This document shows positions 27,177-35,489 of a DNA stretch of 64,000 nucleotides, piece after piece (the stretch's first letter is position 1; every line of letters begins with the position of its first letter). This DNA comes from Nitrospira sp. Its GTDB lineage: Bacteria > Nitrospirota > Nitrospiria > Nitrospirales > Nitrospiraceae. The stretch lies in contig JAURZE010000033.1 of NCBI GenBank assembly GCA_030653545.1, positions 1-64,000 on the forward strand, read 5' to 3'. A model generated the notes under the pieces. The model saw nothing but the letters and a program-made list of their open reading frames with translations, did not search any database and was not told the origin of the DNA. The translations under genes and the position numbers were made by a program.

Positions 27177-27938
27177 CTAGCGAAAATCACGACGCTGGAA
27201 GATGATACTCGCAGACATCAACAGAAATGCGACATAGGTCAATCCATACACCACAATAAGCATAAGGTCCGTTCCAGAGACCTCAATATGGTGAATGACG
27301 TTCCCCTTGAGATTGAATCGCTCCAAATTCGGCAAAACATAATAGAGCCCTGTGACCACCGCGCGCATGCCTTCATCCATCTTCTCTCCGAAGGTCTTGA
27401 GATCCGCCGTCAGATGGCCGATCACGTAGGTGGCCAGCGTGAAAATGGCGCTGAGCGTCGCGCTCGTGAAGGTAGAACACAACAGAGCCACCGCCGTGAT
27501 GACCATGAACTCCATAAAGATCAACCCCAGCGCCTTGAACAACACACTTTCAATCGGCACACCTTGCGCAGAGAGTACCAGCAACAGCCCCCCGGCCATG
27601 ATCAGCGTATTGACAAAGAGGGTCAGTGTTAAACCAAGGTATTTGCCGACCAAGAATTGGTAGCGCGCGACTGGTTTCGACACGATGGTATAGATCGTTT
27701 TTTTCTCGATCTCTTTGTTGACAAGTCCGATTCCGACAAAGATCGCGATCAATACACCAAAAATATTGATACTCCCAAGTCCCACATCCAGCAACAAGCG
27801 ATGAAACTCTCCCAGCGTCAGCCGCATCAACAGCAACGAACTCCCGATCATCAGCAACGCAAACACCAACAGGTTATAGAGCAACTTGTCGCGCAAGTTC
27901 TCCCGGAACGTATTGAGCGCAATCGATAAGACCTTCAT
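27177..27938 (-). CDS. ABC-2 type transporter permease
   Basis: A 253-aa integral membrane protein with six hydrophobic helices (near 18-38, 52-72, 108-135, 142-170, 175-195, 225-245), typical of single-chain ABC-2 permeases such as those in gliding or sodium-export systems. It overlaps the ATPase stop by four bases (27935-27938), so the two are translated together. The cargo cannot be read from sequence. A third gene upstream encodes a TPR protein that may be an accessory subunit. Confidence 0.87.
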   Translation of the reverse strand: MKVLSIALNTFRENLRDKLLYNLLVFALLMIGSSLLLMRLTLGEFHRLLLDVGLGSINIFGVLIAIFVGIGLVNKEIEKKTIYTIVSKPVARYQFLVGKYLGLTLTLFVNTLIMAGGLLLVLSAQGVPIESVLFKALGLIFMEFMVITAVALLCSTFTSATLSAIFTLATYVIGHLTADLKTFGEKMDEGMRAVVTGLYYVLPNLERFNLKGNVIHHIEVSGTDLMLIVVYGLTYVAFLLMSASIIFQRRDFR

Positions 27939-28900
27939 ACCCCCGTCTCCACAGGTGACTGCACCCCTCTGGCTTCACGAATAAACAGGTCCTCCAGCGA
28001 TGCCTTATGAGGAGTCAGCGAGACCAGCTTGGCATGAGCCGCCCGAATAACTTCAAGAGACTCATCGACCTGACGCTGGCTACTCAGCACAACCATGACT
28101 CGTTCCCCGTTCAGCACCACCTTTGTTGCCAAGACACGCAAATGCCCCAGACCTTCCGGCGAAAGCCGATCGACGACCATCTCGACTTCTTGCGTAGCTC
28201 CCTGTTCAATCAACTCAGACACCTGTCCACAAGCCACCAATCGGCCCTTCATGATCATGGCGACTCGGTCACAGAGCAACTCGGCATCGTGCAAAATGTG
28301 CGAGCTGAACATGACCGTCTTGCCCGATTCCTTGAGACGAAAAATCAGGTCCCGAACTTCTTTCCGCCCGATCGGATCAAGACCGGACATTGGCTCATCC
28401 AGGACGACCAGCTCCGGATCATTGATCAAGGCCTGTGCAATTCCCACCCGCTGCAACATACCTTTGGAAAATTTGCGCAGCTGAAGATCCCGCGCATGGG
28501 TCATCCCCACCAGCTCAAGTAACTCATCCACGCGCTTGTCGAGGGTGGCTCCCCAGAGACCAAACAGATGACCGTAAAAATTAAGAAATTCTTGGCTAGT
28601 CAGATAGTCATAAAAATAGGGAGACTCGGGAAGAAACCCAAGTTTGGCTTTCGCGGCCGGATCGCCCACCGGATGGCCAAAGATTGAGGCAGATCCGCTC
28701 GTGGGATAGATCAGCCCCATTAGCATCTTGATCGTGGTCGTTTTCCCGGCGCCGTTGGGGCCAAGAAACCCAAACACCTCACCCCGCCGAACATCCAATG
28801 ACAACTGATCCACCGCGGTGACACGCCGGCCCCAGAAGCCGATTCTGAATACTTTCTGCAAATTGAGAATCTGTACGACAGGCTGGTCTTGGAAGTCCAT
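27935..28900 (-). CDS. ABC transporter ATP-binding protein
   Basis: A 321-aa ATPase. Walker A is GPNGAGKTTT, the signature is KFSKGMLQRVG, and Walker B is ELVVLDEPMSGLDP, followed by the H-loop (MFSSHIL). About 90 residues beyond the ATPase core form a C-terminal regulatory domain like those of ABC-2 exporters. ATG 28900 has TGGAG seven bases upstream and is preferred over the GTG/ATG seven codons earlier. The gene is part of a three-gene operon with the TPR gene upstream and the permease downstream. Confidence 0.92.
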   Translation of the reverse strand: MDFQDQPVVQILNLQKVFRIGFWGRRVTAVDQLSLDVRRGEVFGFLGPNGAGKTTTIKMLMGLIYPTSGSASIFGHPVGDPAAKAKLGFLPESPYFYDYLTSQEFLNFYGHLFGLWGATLDKRVDELLELVGMTHARDLQLRKFSKGMLQRVGIAQALINDPELVVLDEPMSGLDPIGRKEVRDLIFRLKESGKTVMFSSHILHDAELLCDRVAMIMKGRLVACGQVSELIEQGATQEVEMVVDRLSPEGLGHLRVLATKVVLNGERVMVVLSSQRQVDESLEVIRAAHAKLVSLTPHKASLEDLFIREARGVQSPVETGV

Positions 28901-28913
28901 GAAGCGCTCCAGG

Positions 28914-29849
28914 CTACACACCGCCCTGTTTATCCAACCGGAAAACCTTCAGTCTGGCTGGCCGGCTACTGCTGGAAACCTGCCCCGTTTCTGAATCAAG
29001 CTGATACGAGCCGCCAAATGGCTCTTCAGGCATTGCTGGCAGTATGCCGGACAAGACTAAGTCAGACAACGATTTTGGATACTTTCGTTCTGTCTGACGG
29101 TAGCGCTGGATCGCGTCCTCAAGGCGTCTGAGATCCCGCTCGATTATGACTTCTTTGACCCGCATCTCCAGTTTCTCCCGCACTGCAATGTCGGGATTTT
29201 CTCTCCACATTGCCTCAAGAAACTGCAGCGCCACGTCAGGGCTTCCCGATTCCGCATACATTCTGGTCGCCAATCCTGGCAGGAAACCTGGGGCACCGGG
29301 AATCTTCGCCGCCCGGCCAATATATTCGGCGCCTTTTGCTGAATCGCCGAGAACAAAATAATGATTGTAGCCAAGTAGAAATGGAAGGTTCCATTCGCTT
29401 GGATTTTCCGCATGGCCTTTCTCAAGGAGCTGATTGCTCAAATCAGCCCTGCCCGCTACATCAGTCAGAACCACTCCTCCCACGTAATACACATACGCGT
29501 ATAAGGGATCGAGCGTGGTAATCACGTCCATCGCATGATACAGCCACACATGCTCATCAGCAGAATTTTTCTTCTTCCCGAGCACCTGGAGCGTCCTGAG
29601 CCAGAGAATATCCGCCCCAAGATGGTGGTAGCCCAATAAGGCCGGCCGCAGAACCTCACCACGCGGGAGTTGCGCTAATTCTTCAATCTTCCCTGCCACT
29701 CGGTCAGAACGGCGATCCAAATCTTGCTGGAGGTATGTCAGCAGCCCGATGAGGAAGGCCATTGCAACAAGCAGCGCAGGGCATATTAGATTTGTAGCAG
29801 TAGAGGATGACGATTGGGCAGGAGAGAGAGAAGAAGAGCCGAAATGCAT
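28914..29849 (-). CDS. Membrane-anchored TPR-like protein with pseudopilin-like tail
   Basis: A 311-aa protein with one N-terminal TM helix (about 24-42) and a helical-repeat body (about 50-240, with TPR-like pairs such as DPLYAYVYYVGGVVLTD and AEYIGRAAKIPG). The C-terminus has YPKSLSDLVLSGILPAMPEEPFGGSYQLD, which resembles the distal part of GspG/pilin-like proteins (the P..LDPWG.PY element). It lies 13 bp before the ABC ATPase start and is probably an accessory protein of that exporter. I do not recognise a named family. Confidence 0.68.
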   Translation of the reverse strand: MHFGSSSLSPAQSSSSTATNLICPALLVAMAFLIGLLTYLQQDLDRRSDRVAGKIEELAQLPRGEVLRPALLGYHHLGADILWLRTLQVLGKKKNSADEHVWLYHAMDVITTLDPLYAYVYYVGGVVLTDVAGRADLSNQLLEKGHAENPSEWNLPFLLGYNHYFVLGDSAKGAEYIGRAAKIPGAPGFLPGLATRMYAESGSPDVALQFLEAMWRENPDIAVREKLEMRVKEVIIERDLRRLEDAIQRYRQTERKYPKSLSDLVLSGILPAMPEEPFGGSYQLDSETGQVSSSSRPARLKVFRLDKQGGV

Positions 29850-29878
29850 GGGGAACTACTACCTCTTTAATAAACAAG

Positions 29879-29908
29879 GTCCCGCCGGCTGTTTCCAGCC
29901 GGCGGGAC
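29879..29908 (-). terminator. Rho-independent terminator of the pilin gene
   Basis: A perfect 13-bp inverted repeat (GTCCCGCCGGCTG / CAGCCGGCGGGAC) with a 4-nt loop. On the minus strand it is followed by the T-rich sequence CTTGTTTATTAAAG. It lies 30 bp after the pilin stop. Confidence 0.8.
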
Positions 29909-29937
29909 ACTTGGTTTAGGCAGAGCCTAGGCCGACG

Positions 29938-30564
29938 TTAGAATACGCCGGTCGTACAATCCTGAGCTCCGGTCCCGTCAGCCGACGCCCACACCGACAA
30001 TGTAGCATCGCCGTCGAGATTGGACGAAGCCGTCGCCCGGAAACCACCAGCAGTCGCACCCGCGTCAACGGCTCCGGTTTCATGGATGGCGTTAGCAGCA
30101 GGGGTCAGCACCGGACCGAGACACGAGGTATGCGCTGCCACATAAGTGCCGGTCGCATACTGATACAGCACGTTGCCGGTCGGTTGGAAGCCAAGATCGG
30201 CGAATGATCCCAACGTCACACCAGCACCGGCGGCACCCACACACCAACCCTGGGCACCAGCAGCCGTAACCACAGGCCCAGCACCGCCCGGAAACCAGGA
30301 GGTGGGAGCGTTCTTCGTAGCCGCAACGGGAAGCGCCAACAGCGGCCAACGGGCCACCGTGAGATAGCAGCCCCGCTCACCCTGCCACGACACTTCCGAG
30401 GTCTTGATGGCGCCCAGGTTCGTCTTGGCCTCCGACTGCCGCGACTTCATCTGATACTGCAGGAAGTTCGGGATGGCGATGGCCGCCAAGATGCCGATGA
30501 TCGCCACGACGATCATCAACTCGATGAGGGTGAAACCCTCTTGTTTACGCAATGCCTTAAACAT
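29938..30564 (-). CDS. pilA: Type IV major pilin-like protein
   Basis: A 208-aa prepilin. The start is ATG 30564 with GGAGG seven bases upstream. The type IV N-terminus is MFKALRKQEG then FTLIELMIVVAIIGILAA, with the peptidase cleavage after Gly10 and Glu5 of the mature protein. The globular part is longer than that of short Geobacter-type pilins and has Cys residues in GCYL, GWCVG, SCLGP and DCTTG that may form two disulfides. It would be polymerised by a PilB/PilC machine and withdrawn by the PilT-type ATPases at 42103-44362. It is monocistronic with a strong terminator. Confidence 0.88.
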   Translation of the reverse strand: MFKALRKQEGFTLIELMIVVAIIGILAAIAIPNFLQYQMKSRQSEAKTNLGAIKTSEVSWQGERGCYLTVARWPLLALPVAATKNAPTSWFPGGAGPVVTAAGAQGWCVGAAGAGVTLGSFADLGFQPTGNVLYQYATGTYVAAHTSCLGPVLTPAANAIHETGAVDAGATAGGFRATASSNLDGDATLSVWASADGTGAQDCTTGVF

Positions 30565-31076
30565 CGTACTGCCTCCTGGTTGATGGTTCACTGACTGCCC
30601 TCGTTCACACTCTGCTTCTTCTTGCTACCCGAGGCGCTCGTGTTGGCGCCTACCAGGGCTATAGCAGGTTTGATGCCGGTCAGCGTTAAAGACGAACGTA
30701 TCACCATCCATCTGGAAATCAACAAGTTAGAAGAAATCATCCGACTGGGCACTTATGCTCGGCGGCAACCAGCCCTTCCGCAATCTGCTCAAAACTGCCA
30801 AGAATTGGCATCTCACCCGTTTATCTTGAACAGAAAACGGACGAGGTTCATCTGCCTGATCGATCAATATCGGAAGCCTGGGATCTCTGGAGAATGAGCG
30901 CTTGAGGCGGCTTCATGGAGAAGGATCTCCTTGAAACTACTCATGAACTTTAGCGGATGATCACAGGAGAATCGTTGACTGCCTGGTGTGACCGATTGCT
31001 CTCTATAGATAAGGATGCGCCGTAATCCGCGTCGTCTCGTGCGAACCGATCGGAATAGATACGGCTATGGGGCAGA
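30565..31076. other. Upstream region of pilA, no gene called
   Basis: About 510 bp between the pilin start and the TPR gene stop. I looked for a sigma-54 pilA promoter. The best match (TGGCAG then GAGCA near 30785-30800, minus strand) has the GG and GC elements one base too close and is unconvincing. The plus-strand 30622-30897 frame shows no protein character. The region seems to be mainly regulatory. Confidence 0.4.
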
Positions 31077-32960
31077 TTATTTAGACTGTATCTTCTCTGA
31101 TACGCGACGTTTGGCCTGCTGGATACGATCCTCGCTGGCAGGATCACCAAGACCCTGCTCGCGGAAGCGTTGAACCAGCTTTTCGTTCGAAGGATCAAGT
31201 TCCAGTGAATGGAGCCACGCTTCCTTCGCATCCGATAACTTCTGTTGCTTCATATAAATTTCGCCGAGATGCTCATAAATCACCGGATCGTCACCCACCA
31301 GTGCGACTGCGCGCTTGATCTCGGTCAGCGCTTCATTGAATTGCCCCGCCTTATAGAACGCCCACCCAAGACTATCAACATAGTATCCGTTGTCGGGTTT
31401 AAGCGCGACCGCCTGCCTGGTCAATGACAAGGCCTGCTCCACCTTGACGCCCCGCTCTGCATAGCTATACCCGAGATAATTCAGGGCATCGGCGTGGTGC
31501 GGGTCCAGACTCAGGGCCGACTCCATCGACTTCACCACATCCTCAAAGCGGTTGAGCTTATCGTACGCAGTCCCCAAGTTGAAATGCAGATCCGCATTCT
31601 TCGGATGATGGCGAAGGCCTTCTTCAAAGGCACTCAAGGATCTCTCGAATTGCTCGGCCTGGAGGTGCGCGAGTCCCAGCACAATAAAGGGTTCAGGCTG
31701 CTTGGGATTGATCCTCGTCGCTTCGGTCAAATGGGTGATCGCAGCGGGATAGGCTTTGAGCCGATACTGCAACACTCCAAGATGCATGTGGCTGTCGGCA
31801 TACGAAGGATCGAGCTGAATATTGAACTGATACGCTTCCAGCGCTTTCGGGAACTCCTTCGTCTCCTCATAGAGATAGCCAAGATAGTCTCGCACTTTGA
31901 GTTCGGCAGGCCGCGCTTTCAGCACCGCCTGGAGCAACTCAATAGCCTTCGGGAATTCCCTCTTCTCTCCGTAGATCAAGGCCATTCGCAGCTGCGCGTC
32001 GAGGTCGCCGGGCTCTTCGGCCAGCATCTTGTCGAGTTCCGCGAGGCCACCGGCGTAATCCTTGGTATTGACGTAGAGCTGGATCAGATGTTGGCGGATA
32101 TCCTTATTATTGGGATTCACCCGTTCCAGATATCGCTTGAGCACCGCAATCGCTTTTTCTCGTTCCTGCCGGGTTTCGTATAGTGAGGCTTGGGCAAGGT
32201 ACGCCGGTTCGAATGCCGTATTGACCGCGATGGCCCGATCGAAGCTTGCCAACGCCTCTTCCTGTTTGCCTGATTCGAGGAAGATCCGCCCGAGGTAGTA
32301 GTGGCCGATGGGGGACTCCGGGGAGACTTTCAATCCTTGCTTCGCCGTCTGCTCGGCCTCCGCCAATCGCTTCTGATTCACGAGGATAATCGCTTTGGGG
32401 AAATAGGCGTCGCCCTGTGCCGGGTCACGTTCAATTGCCAGATCTAATAGGCGAAGCGCTCGATCAGGCTTGCCGGCGCTGGCGAGAATGCCGGCCATCT
32501 GCGTCAACTGTTGGGCATCCTGACCGGTCCCTTCACCGACTTCCTCCGCATAACGAGCCGCATTGGCCAGGTCACCTAAGCCGAAATAGATTCCGGCCAG
32601 TCGCGCTTTGACCGAGCGCGAGTTCGGATCGGTTTTGAGCACCGCTCGATATTCCTGGATCGCTTTCTCATTGTCTTGGGCCAGTTCGGCTTGATATCCC
32701 AGCATGAAATGATACGACGCTGAAGCATCCGCAGCCGGAGCCGGAGCCACGGCCGGCTTTTTCGGTGCGAGGCCGGCTGACGTGGCTTCCTGCGGATGCG
32801 GCGCCGCCGCACAGGCCACCACCACGAGAGGAATAAGGATGCCCAACAGTCCACGCCCCGCGCACAGCGGCATATGACCAGGGGACAATAATGAGGAGGC
32901 GACCGAAGAGCAGCGTCGTGTATTCACAGTAGCCTTGGGGGAAAAGGACTCGGAGTGCAT
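31077..32960 (-). CDS. Large TPR-repeat lipoprotein
   Basis: A 627-aa protein from ATG 32960. A lipoprotein signal is visible (LLGILIPLVVVAC, lipobox VVAC), followed by an Ala/Pro-rich linker. About 14 TPR repeats fill residues 90-600 (for example the AIQEYRAVLKTDPNSRSVKARLA type). It should sit in the outer or inner membrane facing the periplasm and act as a scaffold in envelope or pilus assembly. A sigma-70 promoter lies 15 bp upstream of ATG 32960. ATG 32873 (MPLCAGRG...) would give a more typical 20-residue signal peptide. A TTG at 33005 would lie inside the promoter. Confidence 0.8.
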   Translation of the reverse strand: MHSESFSPKATVNTRRCSSVASSLLSPGHMPLCAGRGLLGILIPLVVVACAAAPHPQEATSAGLAPKKPAVAPAPAADASASYHFMLGYQAELAQDNEKAIQEYRAVLKTDPNSRSVKARLAGIYFGLGDLANAARYAEEVGEGTGQDAQQLTQMAGILASAGKPDRALRLLDLAIERDPAQGDAYFPKAIILVNQKRLAEAEQTAKQGLKVSPESPIGHYYLGRIFLESGKQEEALASFDRAIAVNTAFEPAYLAQASLYETRQEREKAIAVLKRYLERVNPNNKDIRQHLIQLYVNTKDYAGGLAELDKMLAEEPGDLDAQLRMALIYGEKREFPKAIELLQAVLKARPAELKVRDYLGYLYEETKEFPKALEAYQFNIQLDPSYADSHMHLGVLQYRLKAYPAAITHLTEATRINPKQPEPFIVLGLAHLQAEQFERSLSAFEEGLRHHPKNADLHFNLGTAYDKLNRFEDVVKSMESALSLDPHHADALNYLGYSYAERGVKVEQALSLTRQAVALKPDNGYYVDSLGWAFYKAGQFNEALTEIKRAVALVGDDPVIYEHLGEIYMKQQKLSDAKEAWLHSLELDPSNEKLVQRFREQGLGDPASEDRIQQAKRRVSEKIQSK

Positions 32961-32975
32961 CGTCAGTTGTGAGGA

Positions 32976-33005
32976 ATTATACCGACAGGAGAAAAGACCC
33001 GTCAA
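32976..33005 (-). promoter_or_regulatory. Sigma-70 promoter for the TPR lipoprotein gene
   Basis: On the minus strand TTGACG (33005-33000), an 18-bp spacer, and a perfect TATAAT (32981-32976). The expected transcription start is near 32969, about 8 nt before ATG 32960, within the gap just after the dnaB stop. Confidence 0.6.
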
Positions 33006-33011
33006 ACGACT

Positions 33012-34364
33012 TCACGATTCGCGAGCGTCGAGGCTTTCAAATTTGGCAAACCGATCCTGGAAGAACAGATCCCGCTTTCCGATCGGACCGTTTCGATGCT
33101 TGCTGATAATAATCTCAGCAATGCCCTTCCGCTCAGAGTTCTGGTCATAGACATCTTCGCGATAGATAAACATCACCACGTCGGCGTCCTGTTCGATTGC
33201 GCCGGACTCACGCAAGTCGGCCAGCATCGGGATCGGCGGCTTCCTCGCCTCTACGGCGCGGCTGAGCTGCGAGAGCGCCACCACCGGCACATTCAGCTCT
33301 TTCGCCAACGCCTTCAGCGACCGGGAGATGTCGGAGATTTCCTGCTGCCGCGACTCGGAATCACTCCGCCCCTGCATGAGCTGGAGATAGTCCACGATCA
33401 GAAGATCCAGCCCCTTCTCCGCTTTGAGACGGCGGGCCTTCCCGCGCATCTGCTGGACGGTAATCCCACCCGTATCATCAATATAGATCGGCGCTTGCTC
33501 CAACCTGCCTGCGGCTTCGGCCAGCCGCCACCAATCTTCTTTTTGCAGCTTACCCGTCCGGAGTCCGTGCGAATCGACCCGCGCTTCCGAGCTCAACATG
33601 CGCAACACTATTTGCGGCTTGGACATTTCGAGACTGAAGATACCGACCACCGCCTTGGCGTGGATTGCGGCATGCGTCGCAAACCCCAAGGCCAGACTGG
33701 TCTTGCCCATACTGGGACGAGCCGCCACGATGACGAGATCGGACGGCTGAAGCCCCGCGGTAAGATCGTCCAGATCGTAGTACCCCGTCGGAACTCCCGT
33801 AACATGCTCTTTCCGCTTCGACAGCTTGTCGACGAGATCAAGACTCTCTTTGATGATGTCGTTGATCGGGGTAAATGATCGTTCCAGTTTGCCTTGGGCG
33901 ATACTGAAGACCGAGCGCTCGGCAAAGTCGAGCAGATCGTCAATGGAAGTCGTCCCTTCATAGCCTTTTGTCAGCACTTCCGTCGAAGTGTGAATGAGCT
34001 CCCGTGCCACCGCTTTGTCGCGCACAATCTTGCAGTGATACCGAATGTTCGCGGAACTGGATACCGACTGGACCAACTCAGCAAGAAAGGCCGCGCCTCC
34101 GATCGATTCCAGCTCCCCCTTTGCTTTCAACCGTTCAGTCAGCGTGATCTGGTCGATGACTTCCCCGACATCGGCTAGGTCGAGCATCGCCCGATACACT
34201 TTGCGATGGGCCGTGCGGTAGAAATTCTCTTCGACAAGCAGTTCCATCGCTTTCGGCATGGCCTGGTTGTCCAGCAGGATAGCGCCCAATACGGACTGCT
34301 CGGCCTCAAGATTCTGCGGCGGCAATTTCGGCTGGGAAAGATCGACGGTCGCGAACGGCTTCAT
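33012..34364 (-). CDS. dnaB: Replicative DNA helicase
   Basis: A 450-aa DnaB hexameric helicase. The N-terminal domain begins PPQNLEAEQSVLGAILLDN. After the linker, the RecA-like domain has Walker A (ARPSMGKTSLALG), Walker B (LDLLIVDYLQLM) and the H4 and arginine-finger segments (VVALSQLSRAVEARKPPIPMLADLRESGAIEQDADV). No intein is seen. It unwinds the replication fork and recruits primase. The ATG overlaps the hisZ stop (34361-34364), an uncommon pairing suggesting an operon of mixed housekeeping genes. Confidence 0.96.
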   Translation of the reverse strand: MKPFATVDLSQPKLPPQNLEAEQSVLGAILLDNQAMPKAMELLVEENFYRTAHRKVYRAMLDLADVGEVIDQITLTERLKAKGELESIGGAAFLAELVQSVSSSANIRYHCKIVRDKAVARELIHTSTEVLTKGYEGTTSIDDLLDFAERSVFSIAQGKLERSFTPINDIIKESLDLVDKLSKRKEHVTGVPTGYYDLDDLTAGLQPSDLVIVAARPSMGKTSLALGFATHAAIHAKAVVGIFSLEMSKPQIVLRMLSSEARVDSHGLRTGKLQKEDWWRLAEAAGRLEQAPIYIDDTGGITVQQMRGKARRLKAEKGLDLLIVDYLQLMQGRSDSESRQQEISDISRSLKALAKELNVPVVALSQLSRAVEARKPPIPMLADLRESGAIEQDADVVMFIYREDVYDQNSERKGIAEIIISKHRNGPIGKRDLFFQDRFAKFESLDARES

Positions 34365-35464
34365 GACGTCCTCTTCGATCCCTTTCGGGTCTGTTTGGAC
34401 GCATCCGCCCCTGCTACGCTTACGGATGACTGCGCTTGCAACCCACGAAACAGACGATCAACGTTTAACGCAAAACCCGTGGATGGAATATTCCTCCCGA
34501 AGCGGCCGATGAGATGGTCATAGCGTCCCCCACCTCCCAATTCAACCCCGACCCCTTCAGCAAAGACGTCAAACACCACACCATCATAGTAATCAAACCC
34601 GCGGAACTCACCCAAATCAAGAATGAGGACGTCTTGATGCCCCGCTTGACACAAGAGCTGATAGACCGTCGCCAACCGAATAAGCGCCTGAGTGGCAGAC
34701 TTGTCGCCTTTGGCAAGCACTCGACCTCGGTCCAACACCTCGGCCTGCCCGCACAGCTCGGGTGCCTCTAAAATGGAGCTGGCATACCGCGCTGCCACCT
34801 GTTCACCGGCAAGAATTTCTTGCAGACGAGGAAGATCTTTGCGAGCCGCAGCCTGTTCCGCTCGTTTCTGTCCGCTTGGAGATAGCCCTGCCCTGACCAG
34901 CAGCCCCTTAAAAAACCCGACATGCCCGAGTGAGATCTTAAAGGAGCGGAGGCCGACCTGCTTCAAGCACTCGATCATCAGGATGAGCATCTCGCTGTCG
35001 GCAGCAGCATCATCCGCCCCGATATACTCTGCGCCGACTTGAAAAATTTCCCGGTCGCGCCCGGCATGCTCCGGCTCATAGCGAAACACGGAGGTGCGAT
35101 AGGACACGCGTAACGGCAACTGAGTGCCCATCATGCCCATTGCCACGGTTCGTGCGATCTGAGCAGTCGCGTCCGGTCGCAAGAGCAGAATACGGCCGGT
35201 GGTGCGATCGGCAAACTTGTAGCATTTCTCAATCAGCTCAGGCTCCAATCCGGGCGTGAGCACATCGAGATATTCAAATGTCGGCAGAATGATTTCGTCG
35301 TAACCCCGACGCGTCAGACGTCCCAGCAGTTTGGACTCGAGCGCTCGGACTTGTTTCGCCGCGGCAGGCAGAATGGTCGCCATCCCTGACGGGACCAGCG
35401 ACCGGTCACGCAAAGGATGGGTCTGACCAAGATCAACGCGCGTCTTCGAAGAGGCAGGAGGCAT
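34361..35464 (-). CDS. hisZ: ATP phosphoribosyltransferase regulatory subunit (HisZ)
   Basis: A 367-aa class II aaRS-like protein. It carries motif-2-like sequences (LLLRPDATAQIARTVA, RVSYRTSVFRYE) and GRDREIFQVGAEYIGAD, which match HisZ more closely than catalytic HisRS. It lacks the anticodon-binding domain. HisZ pairs with short-form HisG to start histidine synthesis. HisG is not in this window. Its stop overlaps the dnaB start, and the SerA gene is 25 bp upstream. Confidence 0.85.
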   Translation of the reverse strand: MPPASSKTRVDLGQTHPLRDRSLVPSGMATILPAAAKQVRALESKLLGRLTRRGYDEIILPTFEYLDVLTPGLEPELIEKCYKFADRTTGRILLLRPDATAQIARTVAMGMMGTQLPLRVSYRTSVFRYEPEHAGRDREIFQVGAEYIGADDAAADSEMLILMIECLKQVGLRSFKISLGHVGFFKGLLVRAGLSPSGQKRAEQAAARKDLPRLQEILAGEQVAARYASSILEAPELCGQAEVLDRGRVLAKGDKSATQALIRLATVYQLLCQAGHQDVLILDLGEFRGFDYYDGVVFDVFAEGVGVELGGGGRYDHLIGRFGRNIPSTGFALNVDRLFRGLQAQSSVSVAGADASKQTRKGSKRTS

Positions 35465-35489
35465 AGCAACCGATGCGCGTCTACGACCG

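Noticed and set aside
30785-30800. Possible sigma-54 promoter for pilA (TGGCAG...GAGCA)
   Set aside because: The GG and GC elements are one base closer than the strict spacing, and the site is more than 200 bp from the start codon.
30622-30897. 91-codon plus-strand frame opposite the pilA upstream region
   Set aside because: No recognisable domain, no clear Shine-Dalgarno and biased composition. It is best read as a chance frame.
33012-34364. Intein in dnaB
   Set aside because: The Walker A and H4 regions are continuous and the 450-aa length is normal.
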